A stretch of DNA of 64,000 nt from Methylomicrobium sp051061015 (GTDB taxonomy: Bacteria > Pseudomonadota > Gammaproteobacteria > Methylococcales > Methylomonadaceae), in contig JBPFEG010000083.1 in the NCBI GenBank assembly GCA_051061015.1, positions 1 to 64,000 of the forward strand, given 5' to 3'. The notes beneath the pieces are model-generated. The model worked only from the letters and a program-made list of their open reading frames with translations. It did no database searches and had not been told where the DNA came from. Position 1 is the stretch's first letter; each line of letters opens with the position of its first letter. Position numbers and translations under genes: made by a program. Positions 53,255-62,578 of this stretch are shown here, piece after piece.

Positions 53255-53908
53255 TTACCAGCTCTTGATCTCGTCGCCCTGGCTGACCAGGATGATGTCG
53301 GCAGGACGCATCGCAAACAGCCCGACGCAGACAACGCCGGTGATGTCGTTGATCGTCTTTTCGAGCTCGATCGGATCCAGGATGTTCAGGTTGTGCACGT
53401 CCAGGATATGGTTATGGTTGTCGGTCACGAAGTTTTCGCGCCAGACAGGCTGGCCGCCCATCTTGACCATTTCGCGCGCGACATAGCTTCTGGCCATCGG
53501 AATTACTTCGATCGGCAGCGGGAACTTGCCCAGTACATCGACACACTTGGTGCCGTCGGCGATGCAAACGAATTTTTTGCTGGCCGCGGCGATAATTTTT
53601 TCCCGGGTCAATGCGCCGCCGCCGCCTTTGACTAGCTGTTTGCGCGGATTGATTTCGTCGGCGCCGTCGATATAAATGTCCAGCGTACCGACCTCGTTCA
53701 GGTCGAGCACCGGAATGCCGACTTTTTTCAGGCGTTCGGTCGTGCCGACGGAACTGGAGACCGCGCCTTCGATCGTGTTTTTATAGTCGGCCAGCATTTC
53801 GATGAAATAATTGACTGTCGAGCCGGTGCCGACGCCGATCAGCGGGATGTCCTTCACATAGTCCAGTGCGGAGGCGGCGACTTTTTGTTTTAATTCGTCT
53901 TGAGTCAT
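53255..53908 (-). CDS. rpiA: Ribose-5-phosphate isomerase A
   Basis: The 217-residue enzyme interconverts ribose 5-phosphate and ribulose 5-phosphate, a step needed for nucleotides and for the ribulose monophosphate pathway of formaldehyde fixation. Motifs are GVGTGSTVNYFIE, YIDGADEI with the catalytic acid, and KGGGGALTREK. Confidence 0.95.
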   Translation of the reverse strand: MTQDELKQKVAASALDYVKDIPLIGVGTGSTVNYFIEMLADYKNTIEGAVSSSVGTTERLKKVGIPVLDLNEVGTLDIYIDGADEINPRKQLVKGGGGALTREKIIAAASKKFVCIADGTKCVDVLGKFPLPIEVIPMARSYVAREMVKMGGQPVWRENFVTDNHNHILDVHNLNILDPIELEKTINDITGVVCVGLFAMRPADIILVSQGDEIKSW

Positions 53909-54006
53909 AAGTTTCCTGTGGTGCTTGATGTAAGTGTCTTAAATCGAGTGATAATACCGCATAAAGCGCCATTGTTCAGCCGATTTTTTAAAACGGGAAT
54001 ACATAT

Positions 54007-54465
54007 TCATTGAAGGGACAAGATGAAATCCCACTGGGTTTTAGTGACCGGCATGATCGACAACCGATTGCCGAGCCTGACCAAGGCAAGTTCGGCGAGT
54101 TCGGGTTGCTCTTTCAGTTCTTTTAGGGTGATTGTGCGCGGCACGTGCCGGACATACTTCACGTCAACCATGAACCAGCGCGGATTGTCCGGCGTGCTTT
54201 TCGGGTCGAAGTGCGGATCGCTAGGGTCAAATGCCTTAAAATCGGGATAACCTTCCCTGACCACTTCCATGATCCCGACGATACCGGGTTCGGCGCAATT
54301 CGAATGGTAAAAGAAAACCTGATCGCCGAGCTTCATCTGATCGCGCATCATGTTGCGCGCCTGGTAATTGCGCACGCCGTCCCAGTGCTCGGTACTGCCG
54401 GGTCTTTGGTAGAGGTCGTCGATACTGAAAGTATCGGGTTCGGATTTCATCAGCCAGTATTGCAT
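54007..54465 (-). CDS. EVE domain protein
   Basis: The 152-residue protein is a single EVE domain, a PUA-like fold thought to bind modified bases. The opening YWLMKSEPDTFSIDDL and the loop WDGVRNYQARNMMRD are diagnostic. The start is set by AAGGAG 9 bases before the ATG at 54465; the frame extends 15 codons upstream without a ribosome site. It stands alone. Confidence 0.88.
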   Translation of the reverse strand: MQYWLMKSEPDTFSIDDLYQRPGSTEHWDGVRNYQARNMMRDQMKLGDQVFFYHSNCAEPGIVGIMEVVREGYPDFKAFDPSDPHFDPKSTPDNPRWFMVDVKYVRHVPRTITLKELKEQPELAELALVRLGNRLSIMPVTKTQWDFILSLQ

Positions 54466-54751
54466 CCTGAAAGGCTCCTTCGTTTTGGGATAAAGTTGCA
54501 GTGTCAGCAAACTGTTATAGCGTTTTTAGGCTGATGCGTCCACTGCGCACCGGCTGAATTTGACTATAATTCAACGAATACAGGCTTGGAACTGTGCAAC
54601 GGACGAGGCGCTTTTTTCGAATCAGTTTGTTGGCTAGCCCTTGTCCATCTGTGTATAGTAGGGGATGAATGCCGGTTCATGAGCAAGAGCGCGGCGATTA
54701 TCCTAAGCGAACGATGAATTAAATTGCGAAATTGCGGATAGAACAACCATT

Positions 54752-55513
54752 ATGGATATTTTAAGTGTCATTGGCGTACTGATCGGTATCGGGGCTTTGC
54801 TGTTCGGGAATTTTCTGGAAGGCGCCAATCTCAACTCCCTGGTCAACGGTCCCGCGTTCATCATCGTGTTCGGCGGTACTTTCGGCGCGACGTTATTGCA
54901 GTTTCCGCCGCACATTTTCGTTCGCAGTTTGAAGCTGGGATTGTGGGTGTTTTTTCCGAAAAGAAAGGATCTGACGGTCGAGATCGACAAACTCGTCGAA
55001 TGGAGCCATTTGGCACGCAAGCAAGGCTTACTGGGGCTCGAGGACGAGATTGAAAAAGAGCCCGATCTGTTTATTAAAAAAGGCCTGCAGTTATTGGTCG
55101 ACGGGAATGAGCCGGACGATATCCGCGATGTTCTGGAACTGGAGATCAACAATCGGGAAGACGTGGATTTACAGAGCGCCAAAATGCTTGAGGCGATGGG
55201 CGGCTACGCGCCGACTGTCGGCATGCTCGCCGCGGTGATGGGGCTGATTCATGTAATGGAAAACTTATCCGACCCGAAATTGCTCGGTGCGGGGATCGCG
55301 ACTGCGTTCGTCGCAACGGTCTATGGCGTCGGTTCCGCCAATCTGTTTTTCTTGCCGATGGCGAATAAAATTAAAACTTATGTGTATGGCTCCGCCCATG
55401 CGCGCGAAATGATAGCGGAGGGACTGATCGCGATTTCACAGGGAGAAAACCCGCGCAATATCAAATTGAAATTGAGCGCTTATCTGCATGAAAAGGACAG
55501 CGTGAGCTTATGA
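54752..55513 (+). CDS. motC: Flagellar motor stator protein MotC/MotA-type
   Basis: The 253-residue protein has four membrane helices (about 4-22, 31-50, 150-170, 183-205) with a cytoplasmic loop between helices 2 and 3. MEAMGGYAPTVGMLAAVMGLI and GAGIATAFVATVYGVG are the MotA/PomA/ExbB signature. It is closest in pattern to the second stator set of pseudomonads (MotC with MotD). It overlaps the motD start by 4 bases (ATGA). No flagellar structural genes are near. Confidence 0.85.
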   Translation: MDILSVIGVLIGIGALLFGNFLEGANLNSLVNGPAFIIVFGGTFGATLLQFPPHIFVRSLKLGLWVFFPKRKDLTVEIDKLVEWSHLARKQGLLGLEDEIEKEPDLFIKKGLQLLVDGNEPDDIRDVLELEINNREDVDLQSAKMLEAMGGYAPTVGMLAAVMGLIHVMENLSDPKLLGAGIATAFVATVYGVGSANLFFLPMANKIKTYVYGSAHAREMIAEGLIAISQGENPRNIKLKLSAYLHEKDSVSL

Positions 55514-56337
55514 AAAGACGCCGGAGAAGAATGCCTGTGGATACAGTCAATCATGACCGATGGCTGGTTTCCTATGCGGACTTCGTCACCCTGTTGTTCG
55601 CTTTTTTTGTGGTCATGTATGCGATCTCCGCGGTGAACGAAAACAAATACAAGGAATTCTCGGAGTCGCTGGAAAAAGCGTTTATAGAAAAAAAACGTGA
55701 GGCGCACGAACTGGGACGGGTGCTGGCGAATCCTGACCCGGTGGCAAATTCGACCACCCCCGTCAATTGGGCCGTCGAAAGCCGGCAGATGCAATATGCT
55801 TCCGAACAGTTGAGTATGGTACTGGAGGGTCTGATTGCCGAGAATCTGGTTACTGTCAAAAAAAGCCAATACTGGATCGAATTGCGAATGAACAGCGAAT
55901 TGCTGTTTTTAAGCGGTTCAGCGGAGCTCGCAAAAACCTCGCTGCCGGTACTCCAAAAGGTTGCGGAAGTCCTGAAGCCGCTACCCAACCAGGTCAACGT
56001 CGAAGGCCATACCGATAATTTGCCGATCGATACGGTCAAATTTCCGTCAAACTGGGAATTGTCTTCATCCAGAGCCACGACCGTGGTGCGCGAGTTCATC
56101 AATAACGGAATTGCTGCTCCGCGGCTATCGGCGATCGGTTATGGCGAATTTCATCCGATTGCGGACAATCGGACCGAGGGAGGCCGTTTCAAGAATCGCC
56201 GAGTCGTTTTATTAATTATTTCGCAAGGTTATGCGCGCCACCATAGGCTCGAAGCAGCGGTACCCAATGTCGAGAAGCAGATACAGAGTTCGACCGTGAG
56301 CGTGGGCGAATCCTCGACTAGTGGCGGCCTGCAATAG
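55510..56337 (+). CDS. motD: Flagellar motor stator protein MotD/MotB-type
   Basis: The 275-residue protein has a basic cytoplasmic N-terminus, one membrane helix (about 20-40) with the proton-binding Asp24 in SYADFVTLLFAFFVVMYA, and a C-terminal OmpA-like peptidoglycan-binding domain (about 135-245; VEGHTDNLPID, SSSRATTVVREF, GYGEFHPIADN). It anchors the stator to the cell wall and pairs with MotC. Confidence 0.87.
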   Translation: MKRRRRRMPVDTVNHDRWLVSYADFVTLLFAFFVVMYAISAVNENKYKEFSESLEKAFIEKKREAHELGRVLANPDPVANSTTPVNWAVESRQMQYASEQLSMVLEGLIAENLVTVKKSQYWIELRMNSELLFLSGSAELAKTSLPVLQKVAEVLKPLPNQVNVEGHTDNLPIDTVKFPSNWELSSSRATTVVREFINNGIAAPRLSAIGYGEFHPIADNRTEGGRFKNRRVVLLIISQGYARHHRLEAAVPNVEKQIQSSTVSVGESSTSGGLQ

Positions 56338-56437
56338 GTTTGCCCCCTTTTCAGCATCAACCGCCACTTGATTGTTCTTGAAGCAGAACCCTACAATAGG
56401 CAATTATTTTGCATAAAATCGAACAGCCAAACCCTTA

Positions 56438-56905
56438 ATGGACTATCCCTCCGAAGAAAACCGCCATCAGGCCGACCATGCCGACCTTCTGATCCAAAGT
56501 TACCACACGCTGCTCGGTAAGGAATTGATTGCCGGCATTGCCGCCGAGCCGAACTTTGCCCGCTCCTTGTTTCATGCACCGATTGCAGTCATATCGCACG
56601 ACACCGCGCCGGATCCGGTTTTTAATTACGCCAATCTGAAAGCGTTGGAGCTTTTCGAAATGAATTGGGACGAGTTTACCCATATGCCGTCAAGGCTTTC
56701 GGCAGAGCCGGCAGAAAGGGCCGAGCGGGAAAAATTGCTCGCCTCGGTCAGGGTACATGGCTATGTCTACCCCTTGCAGGGTGTCCGGGAATCCAAGGCT
56801 GGCCGGCGTTTCCGGATCAACGAAGGAGCGGTCTGGAACCTGATCGATGCCGACCGCCGTTACCGGGGGCAGGCAGCCTGCTTTTTTGCGTGGGAATACC
56901 TATAA
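56438..56905 (+). CDS. MEKHLA domain protein
   Basis: The 155-residue protein is one MEKHLA domain, a PAS-related fold. The LFHAPIAVISHDTAPDPVFNYAN segment and the closing WNLIDADRRYRGQAACFFAWEYL are characteristic. In plants the domain ends HD-ZIP III factors; bacterial versions stand alone and have no established function. No signal peptide. It lies between motD and parE, each with separate spacing. Confidence 0.8.
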   Translation: MDYPSEENRHQADHADLLIQSYHTLLGKELIAGIAAEPNFARSLFHAPIAVISHDTAPDPVFNYANLKALELFEMNWDEFTHMPSRLSAEPAERAEREKLLASVRVHGYVYPLQGVRESKAGRRFRINEGAVWNLIDADRRYRGQAACFFAWEYL

Positions 56906-56960
56906 ATTTCGCCTTGTTTTCGGATTAGCCGAAAACCCTGGATATTGAACTTGAGTCATC

Positions 56961-58853
56961 ATGAGTAACGAATATAATGCCGCCGCGATAGAAGTCTTAA
57001 GCGGCCTGGAGCCGGTGCGTAAACGTCCCGGCATGTATACGGATACCACCCGGCCGAATCATCTGGTCCAGGAAGTCGTCGATAACAGCGTCGATGAAGC
57101 GCTGGCCGGCCACGCGGACACGATCGAGGTGACTTTGTATAAGAACGGTTCGGTGCGGGTCGGCGACAACGGCCGCGGCATGCCGGTCGACATCCATCCG
57201 GAGCAAGGGATACCGGGCGTCGAAGTGATCCTGACCCAGTTACACGCCGGCGGCAAGTTTTCGAACAAGAACTATCAGTTCTCGGGCGGTTTGCACGGCG
57301 TCGGCGTTTCGGTCGTGAATGCGTTGTCTGAAAAGCTCGAAGTTGAAGTGAAGCGGGGCGGCAAGATTTATCGGATGGAATTCGCCGACGGCGAAAAAAC
57401 CAGCGACTTGTCAGAAACTGGCACGGTTGGCCGCAACAATACCGGCACGACGGTGACCTTCCGGCCCAACGAAAAATATTTCGATTCGAGCAAGGTTTCG
57501 GTGACCCGGCTGAAACAGAATCTGCGCGCCAAGGCAGTGCTGTGTCCGGGGCTGACGATCAGTCTGAAGATCGAGCAGCCGGAAGAGGAAATCGTCTGGT
57601 GTTACCAGAACGGCCTGAAGGAATACTTGCTCGACCGGATCGGCGATATCGACTTCCTGCCGGAGCAGCCGTTCATGGGCAGCATGGCCGCGAACCACGA
57701 GGCGGTCGAATGGGGCATCATCTGGGCGCTGGAGAATCCCGAGGAAATGCTCGCGGAAAGCTACGTGAACCTGGTGCCGACCGCGCAGGGGGGCACGCAT
57801 GTGAACGGCCTGCGGGCCGGATTGACCGAGGCGATGCGCGAGTTTTGCGATATCCGCAATATCCTGCCGCGCGGCGTGAAAGTTGCGCCGGAGGACGTCT
57901 GGGAAAATTGCCATTTCGTGCTTTCGGTCAAGCTGGAAGATCCTCAGTTCTCCGGGCAAACGAAAGAACGGCTCAGTTCGCGCGAATGCGTCGCGTTCGT
58001 GTCCGGTGTCGCGAAGGACAGTTTCAGCCTCTGGTTGAACCAGCATCCGGCCGAAGGCGAAAAAATCGCCGAAGTGATTATCGCGAGCGCACAAAAACGC
58101 CTGCGCGCGAACAAGAAAATCATCCGCAAGAAAATTACTTCAGGCCCGGCCTTGCCCGGCAAGCTGGCCGACTGTTCGGCTCAAGACATAAGTCGGACCG
58201 AGTTATTTCTGGTCGAAGGCGATTCGGCCGGCGGGTCGGCGAAACAGGCACGGGACCGCGATTTTCAGGCGATCATGCCGTTGCGCGGCAAGATTCTGAA
58301 CACCTGGGAAGTCGATTCAAATCAGGTGATGGCGTCGCAGGAAGTGCACGATATCGCGGTTGCGCTCGGCATCGAGCCGGGCTCGAACGATTTGGGCAAT
58401 CTGCGCTACGGCAAGGTCTGCATCTTGGCCGATGCGGATTCCGACGGCAACCATATCGCGACGCTGATCAGCGCATTGTTTTTCCAGCATTTCAATGCTC
58501 TGGTCCGGGCCGGGCATGTGTTCGTCGCGATGCCGCCGTTATACCGGATCGATGTCGGCAAGCGGGTGTTTTACGCGCTCGATGAATCCGAACGCCAGGG
58601 CGTGCTGGACCGGATCAAGGCCGAAAAACTGAAAGGCCAGATCAATGTCCAGCGCTTTAAAGGGCTCGGGGAAATGAATCCGGGACAGCTCCGCGAAACC
58701 ACAATGAATCCGGATACGCGCCGGCTCGTGCAATTGACGGTCGTTGAGGACGACGATACCAGCGGCCAGTTCGATCTGCTGCTGGCCAAAAAGCGCGCGA
58801 TGGACCGGAAAATCTGGCTCGAAACGAAGGGTAATCTGGCCGATATCAAGTGA
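56961..58853 (+). CDS. parE: DNA topoisomerase IV subunit B
   Basis: The 630-residue ATPase subunit unlinks daughter chromosomes with ParC. It shows the GHKL motifs EVVDNSVDEALAG and GDNGRGMPVDIH, then SGGLHGVGVSVVNALS. The TOPRIM domain has EGDSAGGSAKQARDR and DADSDGNHI. The length and the QQ-less linker fit ParE better than GyrB, which is about 800 residues. Confidence 0.95.
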   Translation: MSNEYNAAAIEVLSGLEPVRKRPGMYTDTTRPNHLVQEVVDNSVDEALAGHADTIEVTLYKNGSVRVGDNGRGMPVDIHPEQGIPGVEVILTQLHAGGKFSNKNYQFSGGLHGVGVSVVNALSEKLEVEVKRGGKIYRMEFADGEKTSDLSETGTVGRNNTGTTVTFRPNEKYFDSSKVSVTRLKQNLRAKAVLCPGLTISLKIEQPEEEIVWCYQNGLKEYLLDRIGDIDFLPEQPFMGSMAANHEAVEWGIIWALENPEEMLAESYVNLVPTAQGGTHVNGLRAGLTEAMREFCDIRNILPRGVKVAPEDVWENCHFVLSVKLEDPQFSGQTKERLSSRECVAFVSGVAKDSFSLWLNQHPAEGEKIAEVIIASAQKRLRANKKIIRKKITSGPALPGKLADCSAQDISRTELFLVEGDSAGGSAKQARDRDFQAIMPLRGKILNTWEVDSNQVMASQEVHDIAVALGIEPGSNDLGNLRYGKVCILADADSDGNHIATLISALFFQHFNALVRAGHVFVAMPPLYRIDVGKRVFYALDESERQGVLDRIKAEKLKGQINVQRFKGLGEMNPGQLRETTMNPDTRRLVQLTVVEDDDTSGQFDLLLAKKRAMDRKIWLETKGNLADIK

Positions 58854-58888
58854 AACGCAGTCGTCAGTCCCTTCTTGCGGAGTGACTT

Positions 58889-59665
58889 TTACTGAATCGT
58901 TCGGTTCGCCCTCAATAACGGGTTTTGCCGGTAATAAAGGCTCAGTTGCTCATAAACGGCCGCAAACTGCGAATGCAGTATTTCCGGTCTGCAGAAAAAA
59001 TATTCGCTGACTACTGCGAAGAATTCGGCCGGGCTGGCTGCCGCGTAAGGATCGATGCCGGCCCGATGATGATCGACTTGTCGGATTAATTGCTCATAAG
59101 CGGAGCTGAACGCCGTCGACCAGGTCGCGATCGGCATTCCATAATGCAGGGGTGGATAGCCGTCGGCCGGGCCATTCAACATATCGAGCTTATGGGCGAT
59201 TTCATGGATCACCACATTGCGTAGGGAGGTTCCCTGTAGATCCCGTTCGACATCGTCCCAGGAAACGATCAGGGGGCCATGCGACCACGCCTCGCCGCTT
59301 AATGACTGTTCCAGGTGATGAACGACGCCAGCCTCATCAGTTTGTTTCCGGCTGACCCGGAACCCGGCCGGGTAAACGATCACTTCGCTCCAGCCCTTCA
59401 GGCAGCCAAATCCGAGTCCCAGCACCGGCAGACAGGCAAGTGCGGCAATACTGATGCGCATCGTTTCGGTAAGATCCAGCCCTTGCACCCCAATGAGATC
59501 TTTTTCATATAAAAACAGCGTCGCCATTTCGCGCAAGCGGGCTTTTTCAATGGGGCTCAACCCTTGTAAGGCAGCGATGTTTTCGGCAGCTGTCTGCCAG
59601 GTGAGGTAGTTGATCGGATAGCGATGCAGAATATAGTGGAGGCGCGCTCGTTTGAACCAGTTCAT
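58889..59665 (-). CDS. mtfA: Zinc-dependent peptidase MtfA family (M90)
   Basis: The 258-residue protein contains the metalloprotease motif H154-E155-I-A-H158 in VVIHEIAHKLDMLNG, with a downstream Glu-rich helix AEFFAVVSEYFF. It matches MtfA, which in E. coli interacts with the regulator Mlc and so affects the glucose phosphotransferase system. It is soluble, with one hydrophobic segment about 72-92. The stop is convergent with parE. Confidence 0.87.
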   Translation of the reverse strand: MNWFKRARLHYILHRYPINYLTWQTAAENIAALQGLSPIEKARLREMATLFLYEKDLIGVQGLDLTETMRISIAALACLPVLGLGFGCLKGWSEVIVYPAGFRVSRKQTDEAGVVHHLEQSLSGEAWSHGPLIVSWDDVERDLQGTSLRNVVIHEIAHKLDMLNGPADGYPPLHYGMPIATWSTAFSSAYEQLIRQVDHHRAGIDPYAAASPAEFFAVVSEYFFCRPEILHSQFAAVYEQLSLYYRQNPLLRANRTIQ

Positions 59666-59718
59666 TGTTGCGTTTTTTCGCGGGCAAGGGATGGCGGCGC
59701 AGCGGAATTTCGCCCCGG

Positions 59719-60165
59719 TTACCTCGATATTTTTTTAATGGGGATAAAATCGTCGACGAGCGGAATTGGAGACAAGATTTTTCTGATCTGCCGAGCGATT
59801 AAAAGTCCTATCAAGATACCCAGGCCGTCGAAAACCAGATCGCCAAAATCGGCTGACCGTCCCGGAAGAAATAACTGCCGCCATTCATCCCAGAGGGCCA
59901 CGCCTGAACAAAACAAAGCGCCAGGAAAGCGGATGCGCAGATTCAGGCCGAAGTCCAGTAGGCCCGCGAGTACGGCAAACCAGGACAGATGCGCCAGTTT
60001 ATCCCAGGGGGGCTGGAAAAGTCCCGCGGCTTCCGGCTGATTTCCTCCCCAAACAAATAAACAGAACAGCACCAAGGCGAGCAGCAGCGAGAGGCCTCTT
60101 AAAAGCGGGTAGACCACGCTGGCATGTTTTTGATAATACGCGACAAGAGTCGCCAAACTAGGCAT
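59719..60165 (-). CDS. VanZ-like family membrane protein
   Basis: The 148-residue protein has four hydrophobic segments, the acidic motif WDEWRQLFLPGRSADFGDLVFDGLGILIG and PPWDKLAHLSWF, as in VanZ-like proteins. The family is named for a teicoplanin-resistance factor, but most members have no known role. It precedes mtfA by 53 bases on the same strand. Confidence 0.82.
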   Translation of the reverse strand: MPSLATLVAYYQKHASVVYPLLRGLSLLLALVLFCLFVWGGNQPEAAGLFQPPWDKLAHLSWFAVLAGLLDFGLNLRIRFPGALFCSGVALWDEWRQLFLPGRSADFGDLVFDGLGILIGLLIARQIRKILSPIPLVDDFIPIKKISR

Positions 60166-60180
60166 CCGGATTAGGCTTTG

Positions 60181-60261
60181 TTATTGTCTGAAGACTGCCA
60201 GCGCCAGATCGAAGACATTATAGCCGGCTCCGCCGGTCACTAAAATGGTGTTTATTTTCAT
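60181..60261 (-). pseudogene. Gene remnant (26 codons) with a glycine-rich nucleotide-binding start
   Basis: A minus-strand frame reads MKINTILVTGGAGYN and then stops 11 codons later. The first 14 residues look like the Rossmann start of an NAD-dependent sugar epimerase (ILVTGGAGY). A C-terminal piece of an AnmK-type kinase (VTGGGAYN) is an alternative. There is no ribosome site, and it ends 15 bases before the VanZ gene. It is probably the scar of a deletion. Confidence 0.4.
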
Positions 60262-60434
60262 TGATCAGGTCTGGATTCTGCTGGCATTTCCCTGGGATTT
60301 TATTGCATTGTATCATTATTGACTGCCGTTTCTGTAGGCCTTGCGCGAGGTTGAGCCGCGAAACGGAAAGGATGGCATGCTTTACCAGGGCAGCATAAGC
60401 GGATATTGGGAATGAGTATGGTTATTTGAAAGAG

Positions 60435-60583
60435 CCTGAACCGAGAGGCGTCTTAAAGGATGACCACTGCCTGAAATCGCCAGGATGATTGAGCCTTCGG
60501 GAAGTCCAGAGGACTTTATCAAAGGACCCAGGACTCAAGCGGGGTTTGGGAAAGGCAAAAAAGCCTGATGAAGAGGCTTTTCT
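60435..60583 (+). ncRNA. Candidate CsrA-binding small RNA (AGGA-rich)
   Basis: No gene is present between about 60262 and 60640. Five AGGA motifs lie within 77 bases (starting at 60457, 60482, 60510, 60523 and 60530), with a sixth at 60369. A perfect hairpin AAGTCC-AGA-GGACTT is at 60502-60516, and a terminator ends the unit at 60581. Repeated GGA motifs ahead of a terminator are the pattern of CsrB/RsmZ-type RNAs. No GacA box was found upstream and some GGA lie in stems, so the call is tentative. Confidence 0.3.
60559..60581 (+). terminator. Terminator without a preceding protein gene
   Basis: AAAAGCCT (60559-60566) pairs with AGGCTTTT (60574-60581) across a 7-base loop; the T-run closes the stem. 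The helicase gene starts 60 bases later. Confidence 0.6.
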
Positions 60584-60640
60584 GGCATTAGAATATGCGC
60601 TATTTTTCCAAAATGGCTTAAGGCGACAGCAGAAAACCGA

Positions 60641-62578
60641 GTGACCGAATTAGAATTGTTTTTCAGCAGCGAAGGAGGATTGGCGAAGACGATCAAGGGT
60701 TATCAGCCGCGCGCGCCGCAAATCGAAATGGCGAAGGCGATCGCGGTCGCGATTCAGGCGAATCGGCATCTGATCGCGGAAGCCGGCACCGGCACCGGCA
60801 AGACCTTTGCGTATCTGGCACCGGCGATCTTGTCGGGCCAAAGGGTGATTATTTCGACCGGCACCAAAAACCTGCAGGACCAGTTATTCAATAAAGACCT
60901 GCCGGTGCTCCGCAAGGCGATCAAGACACCGTTTCTGTCCGCGCTGCTGAAAGGTCGCAGTAATTATCTGTGCACTTACCGACTGGAAAATTCGCTGAAT
61001 TCGGCGTTTGGATTCAGCAAGGAAGATGCGGATGCGCTGATCAAAATCAAGTCCTGGTCGAAACGCACGAAGACCGGCGATATCGCCGAAATGTCGGAGG
61101 TGACCGAAGCGAACCCGGTCTGGTACCAGGCTACTTCGACCGTCGAGAATTGCCTGGGGCAGGATTGCCCCCATTATGCCGAGTGTTTTCTGGTCAAGGC
61201 GCGGAAAGAGGCGCAAGAAGCCGAGATTCTGGTCGTGAACCATCATTTGCTGTGTGCGGATTGGTCGATTCGCGGCGGCGGCTTCGGCGAACTGCTGCCG
61301 AAGGCCGACGTGATTATTGTGGACGAAGCGCATCAACTGGCCGATACCGCCTCCGATTTTCTGGGCATCAGCGTGAGCAGCAAGCAAGTGAACGATCTCG
61401 CCCGTGATGCCCTGGTCGAATATTTCAAGGACGCGACCGATATGCCGGCGCTGCGCGCCGCCTGCGAAGAGCTCGAATACGGCGGCAAGGACTTGCGCCT
61501 GGCTTTCGGAATCGAACTGAAACGCGGCGAATGGCGGGACATCGATAATAATCCGAAAATTTTGGGTTCATTGTCCGATGTCCAGACCCAGTTGCAGTCT
61601 CTGACCGCGCAGCTCGAACTGGCATCGGTCAAAAGCAAAGCGCTGGAGTTGTGCTTCAAGCGGGCCGAAGAACTGACGCAACAATTGAAGGTCGTCTGCG
61701 AGGATCCCGGCGGCAAGTGGATACGCTGGTATGAAACACATCGAAAGACGGTCACGTTGAGCCGGACGCCGCTCGACATCGCCGCCGAATTCAGGAATTT
61801 CATGCAGTCCAGCAAGGCGGTATGGATTTTTACTTCGGCGACCTTGAGCGTCGCGCATCGCTTCGATCATTTCGCGCACGGTCTCGGCATTGTCGATGCC
61901 GAAAATGCGCGCTGGGACAGTCCGTTCGACTATCCGAGCCAGTCGCTGTTTTATCATCCGAAAGGCCTGCCGAAACCCGATAGCCCGGATTTTACTTCAA
62001 TGATCATCGAATTTGTGGTGCCGGTGCTTCAGGCCAGCCAGGGTCGGGCGTTTTTTCTCTTTACCAGCCATCGGGCATTGAAGGAGGCCGCCGAGCTGCT
62101 CGCGGACCGAGTCCCTTATCCGCTGTTGATTCAGGGCAGCCGGCCGAAAGGCGTTCTGCTGGATCAGTTTAAGAAAACCGGCAACGCGGTGCTGCTCGGC
62201 ACTTCGAGCTTTTGGGAAGGGGTCGACGTGCGCGGCGAAGCGCTGTCTTGTGTGATTATTGACAAACTGCCGTTTGCCTCGCCGGGCGACCCGGTGTTAA
62301 AGGCGCGGATGGAGGCGATGCGGCGGCAGGGGCGCAATCCGTTTTTCGAATATCAATTGCCTGCCGCGGTGATCGCGCTCAGGCAAGGCATCGGCCGGTT
62401 GATTCGCGATGTGACCGATCGGGGCGTGTTGATGGTCTGCGATCCGCGCCTGTTGAAGCGGTCCTATGGGCAAATCTTTCTGGACAGTGTACCGGAAATG
62501 CAACGCACCCGTGATATTGCGGATGTGCGGACTTTTTTTGAACAGGAAAAGGCTACTGAACAGGAAAAAGTCACCTGA
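60641..62578 (+). CDS. yoaA: ATP-dependent helicase, DinG/YoaA family
   Basis: The 645-residue helicase belongs to the XPD-like superfamily 2 enzymes with an Fe-S cluster. Walker A is AGTGTGKT (Lys54) and the Walker B box is D228-E-A-H. Four cysteines between them (one in NYLCTYRL, three in NCLGQDCPHYAECF) form the cluster site. Late motifs include GTSSFWEGVDVRGE and QGIGRLIRD. It opens DNA or R-loop structures during repair. The start is GTG with no strong ribosome site. The stop overlaps the convergent GGDEF-EAL gene by 8 bases. Confidence 0.9.
   Translation: MTELELFFSSEGGLAKTIKGYQPRAPQIEMAKAIAVAIQANRHLIAEAGTGTGKTFAYLAPAILSGQRVIISTGTKNLQDQLFNKDLPVLRKAIKTPFLSALLKGRSNYLCTYRLENSLNSAFGFSKEDADALIKIKSWSKRTKTGDIAEMSEVTEANPVWYQATSTVENCLGQDCPHYAECFLVKARKEAQEAEILVVNHHLLCADWSIRGGGFGELLPKADVIIVDEAHQLADTASDFLGISVSSKQVNDLARDALVEYFKDATDMPALRAACEELEYGGKDLRLAFGIELKRGEWRDIDNNPKILGSLSDVQTQLQSLTAQLELASVKSKALELCFKRAEELTQQLKVVCEDPGGKWIRWYETHRKTVTLSRTPLDIAAEFRNFMQSSKAVWIFTSATLSVAHRFDHFAHGLGIVDAENARWDSPFDYPSQSLFYHPKGLPKPDSPDFTSMIIEFVVPVLQASQGRAFFLFTSHRALKEAAELLADRVPYPLLIQGSRPKGVLLDQFKKTGNAVLLGTSSFWEGVDVRGEALSCVIIDKLPFASPGDPVLKARMEAMRRQGRNPFFEYQLPAAVIALRQGIGRLIRDVTDRGVLMVCDPRLLKRSYGQIFLDSVPEMQRTRDIADVRTFFEQEKATEQEKVT

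Noticed and set aside
60262..60434. GacA-type box (TGTAAG-N6-CTTACA) ahead of the AGGA-rich stretch
   Set aside because: Only weak partial matches such as TGTAGG were found; no palindrome of the right form.
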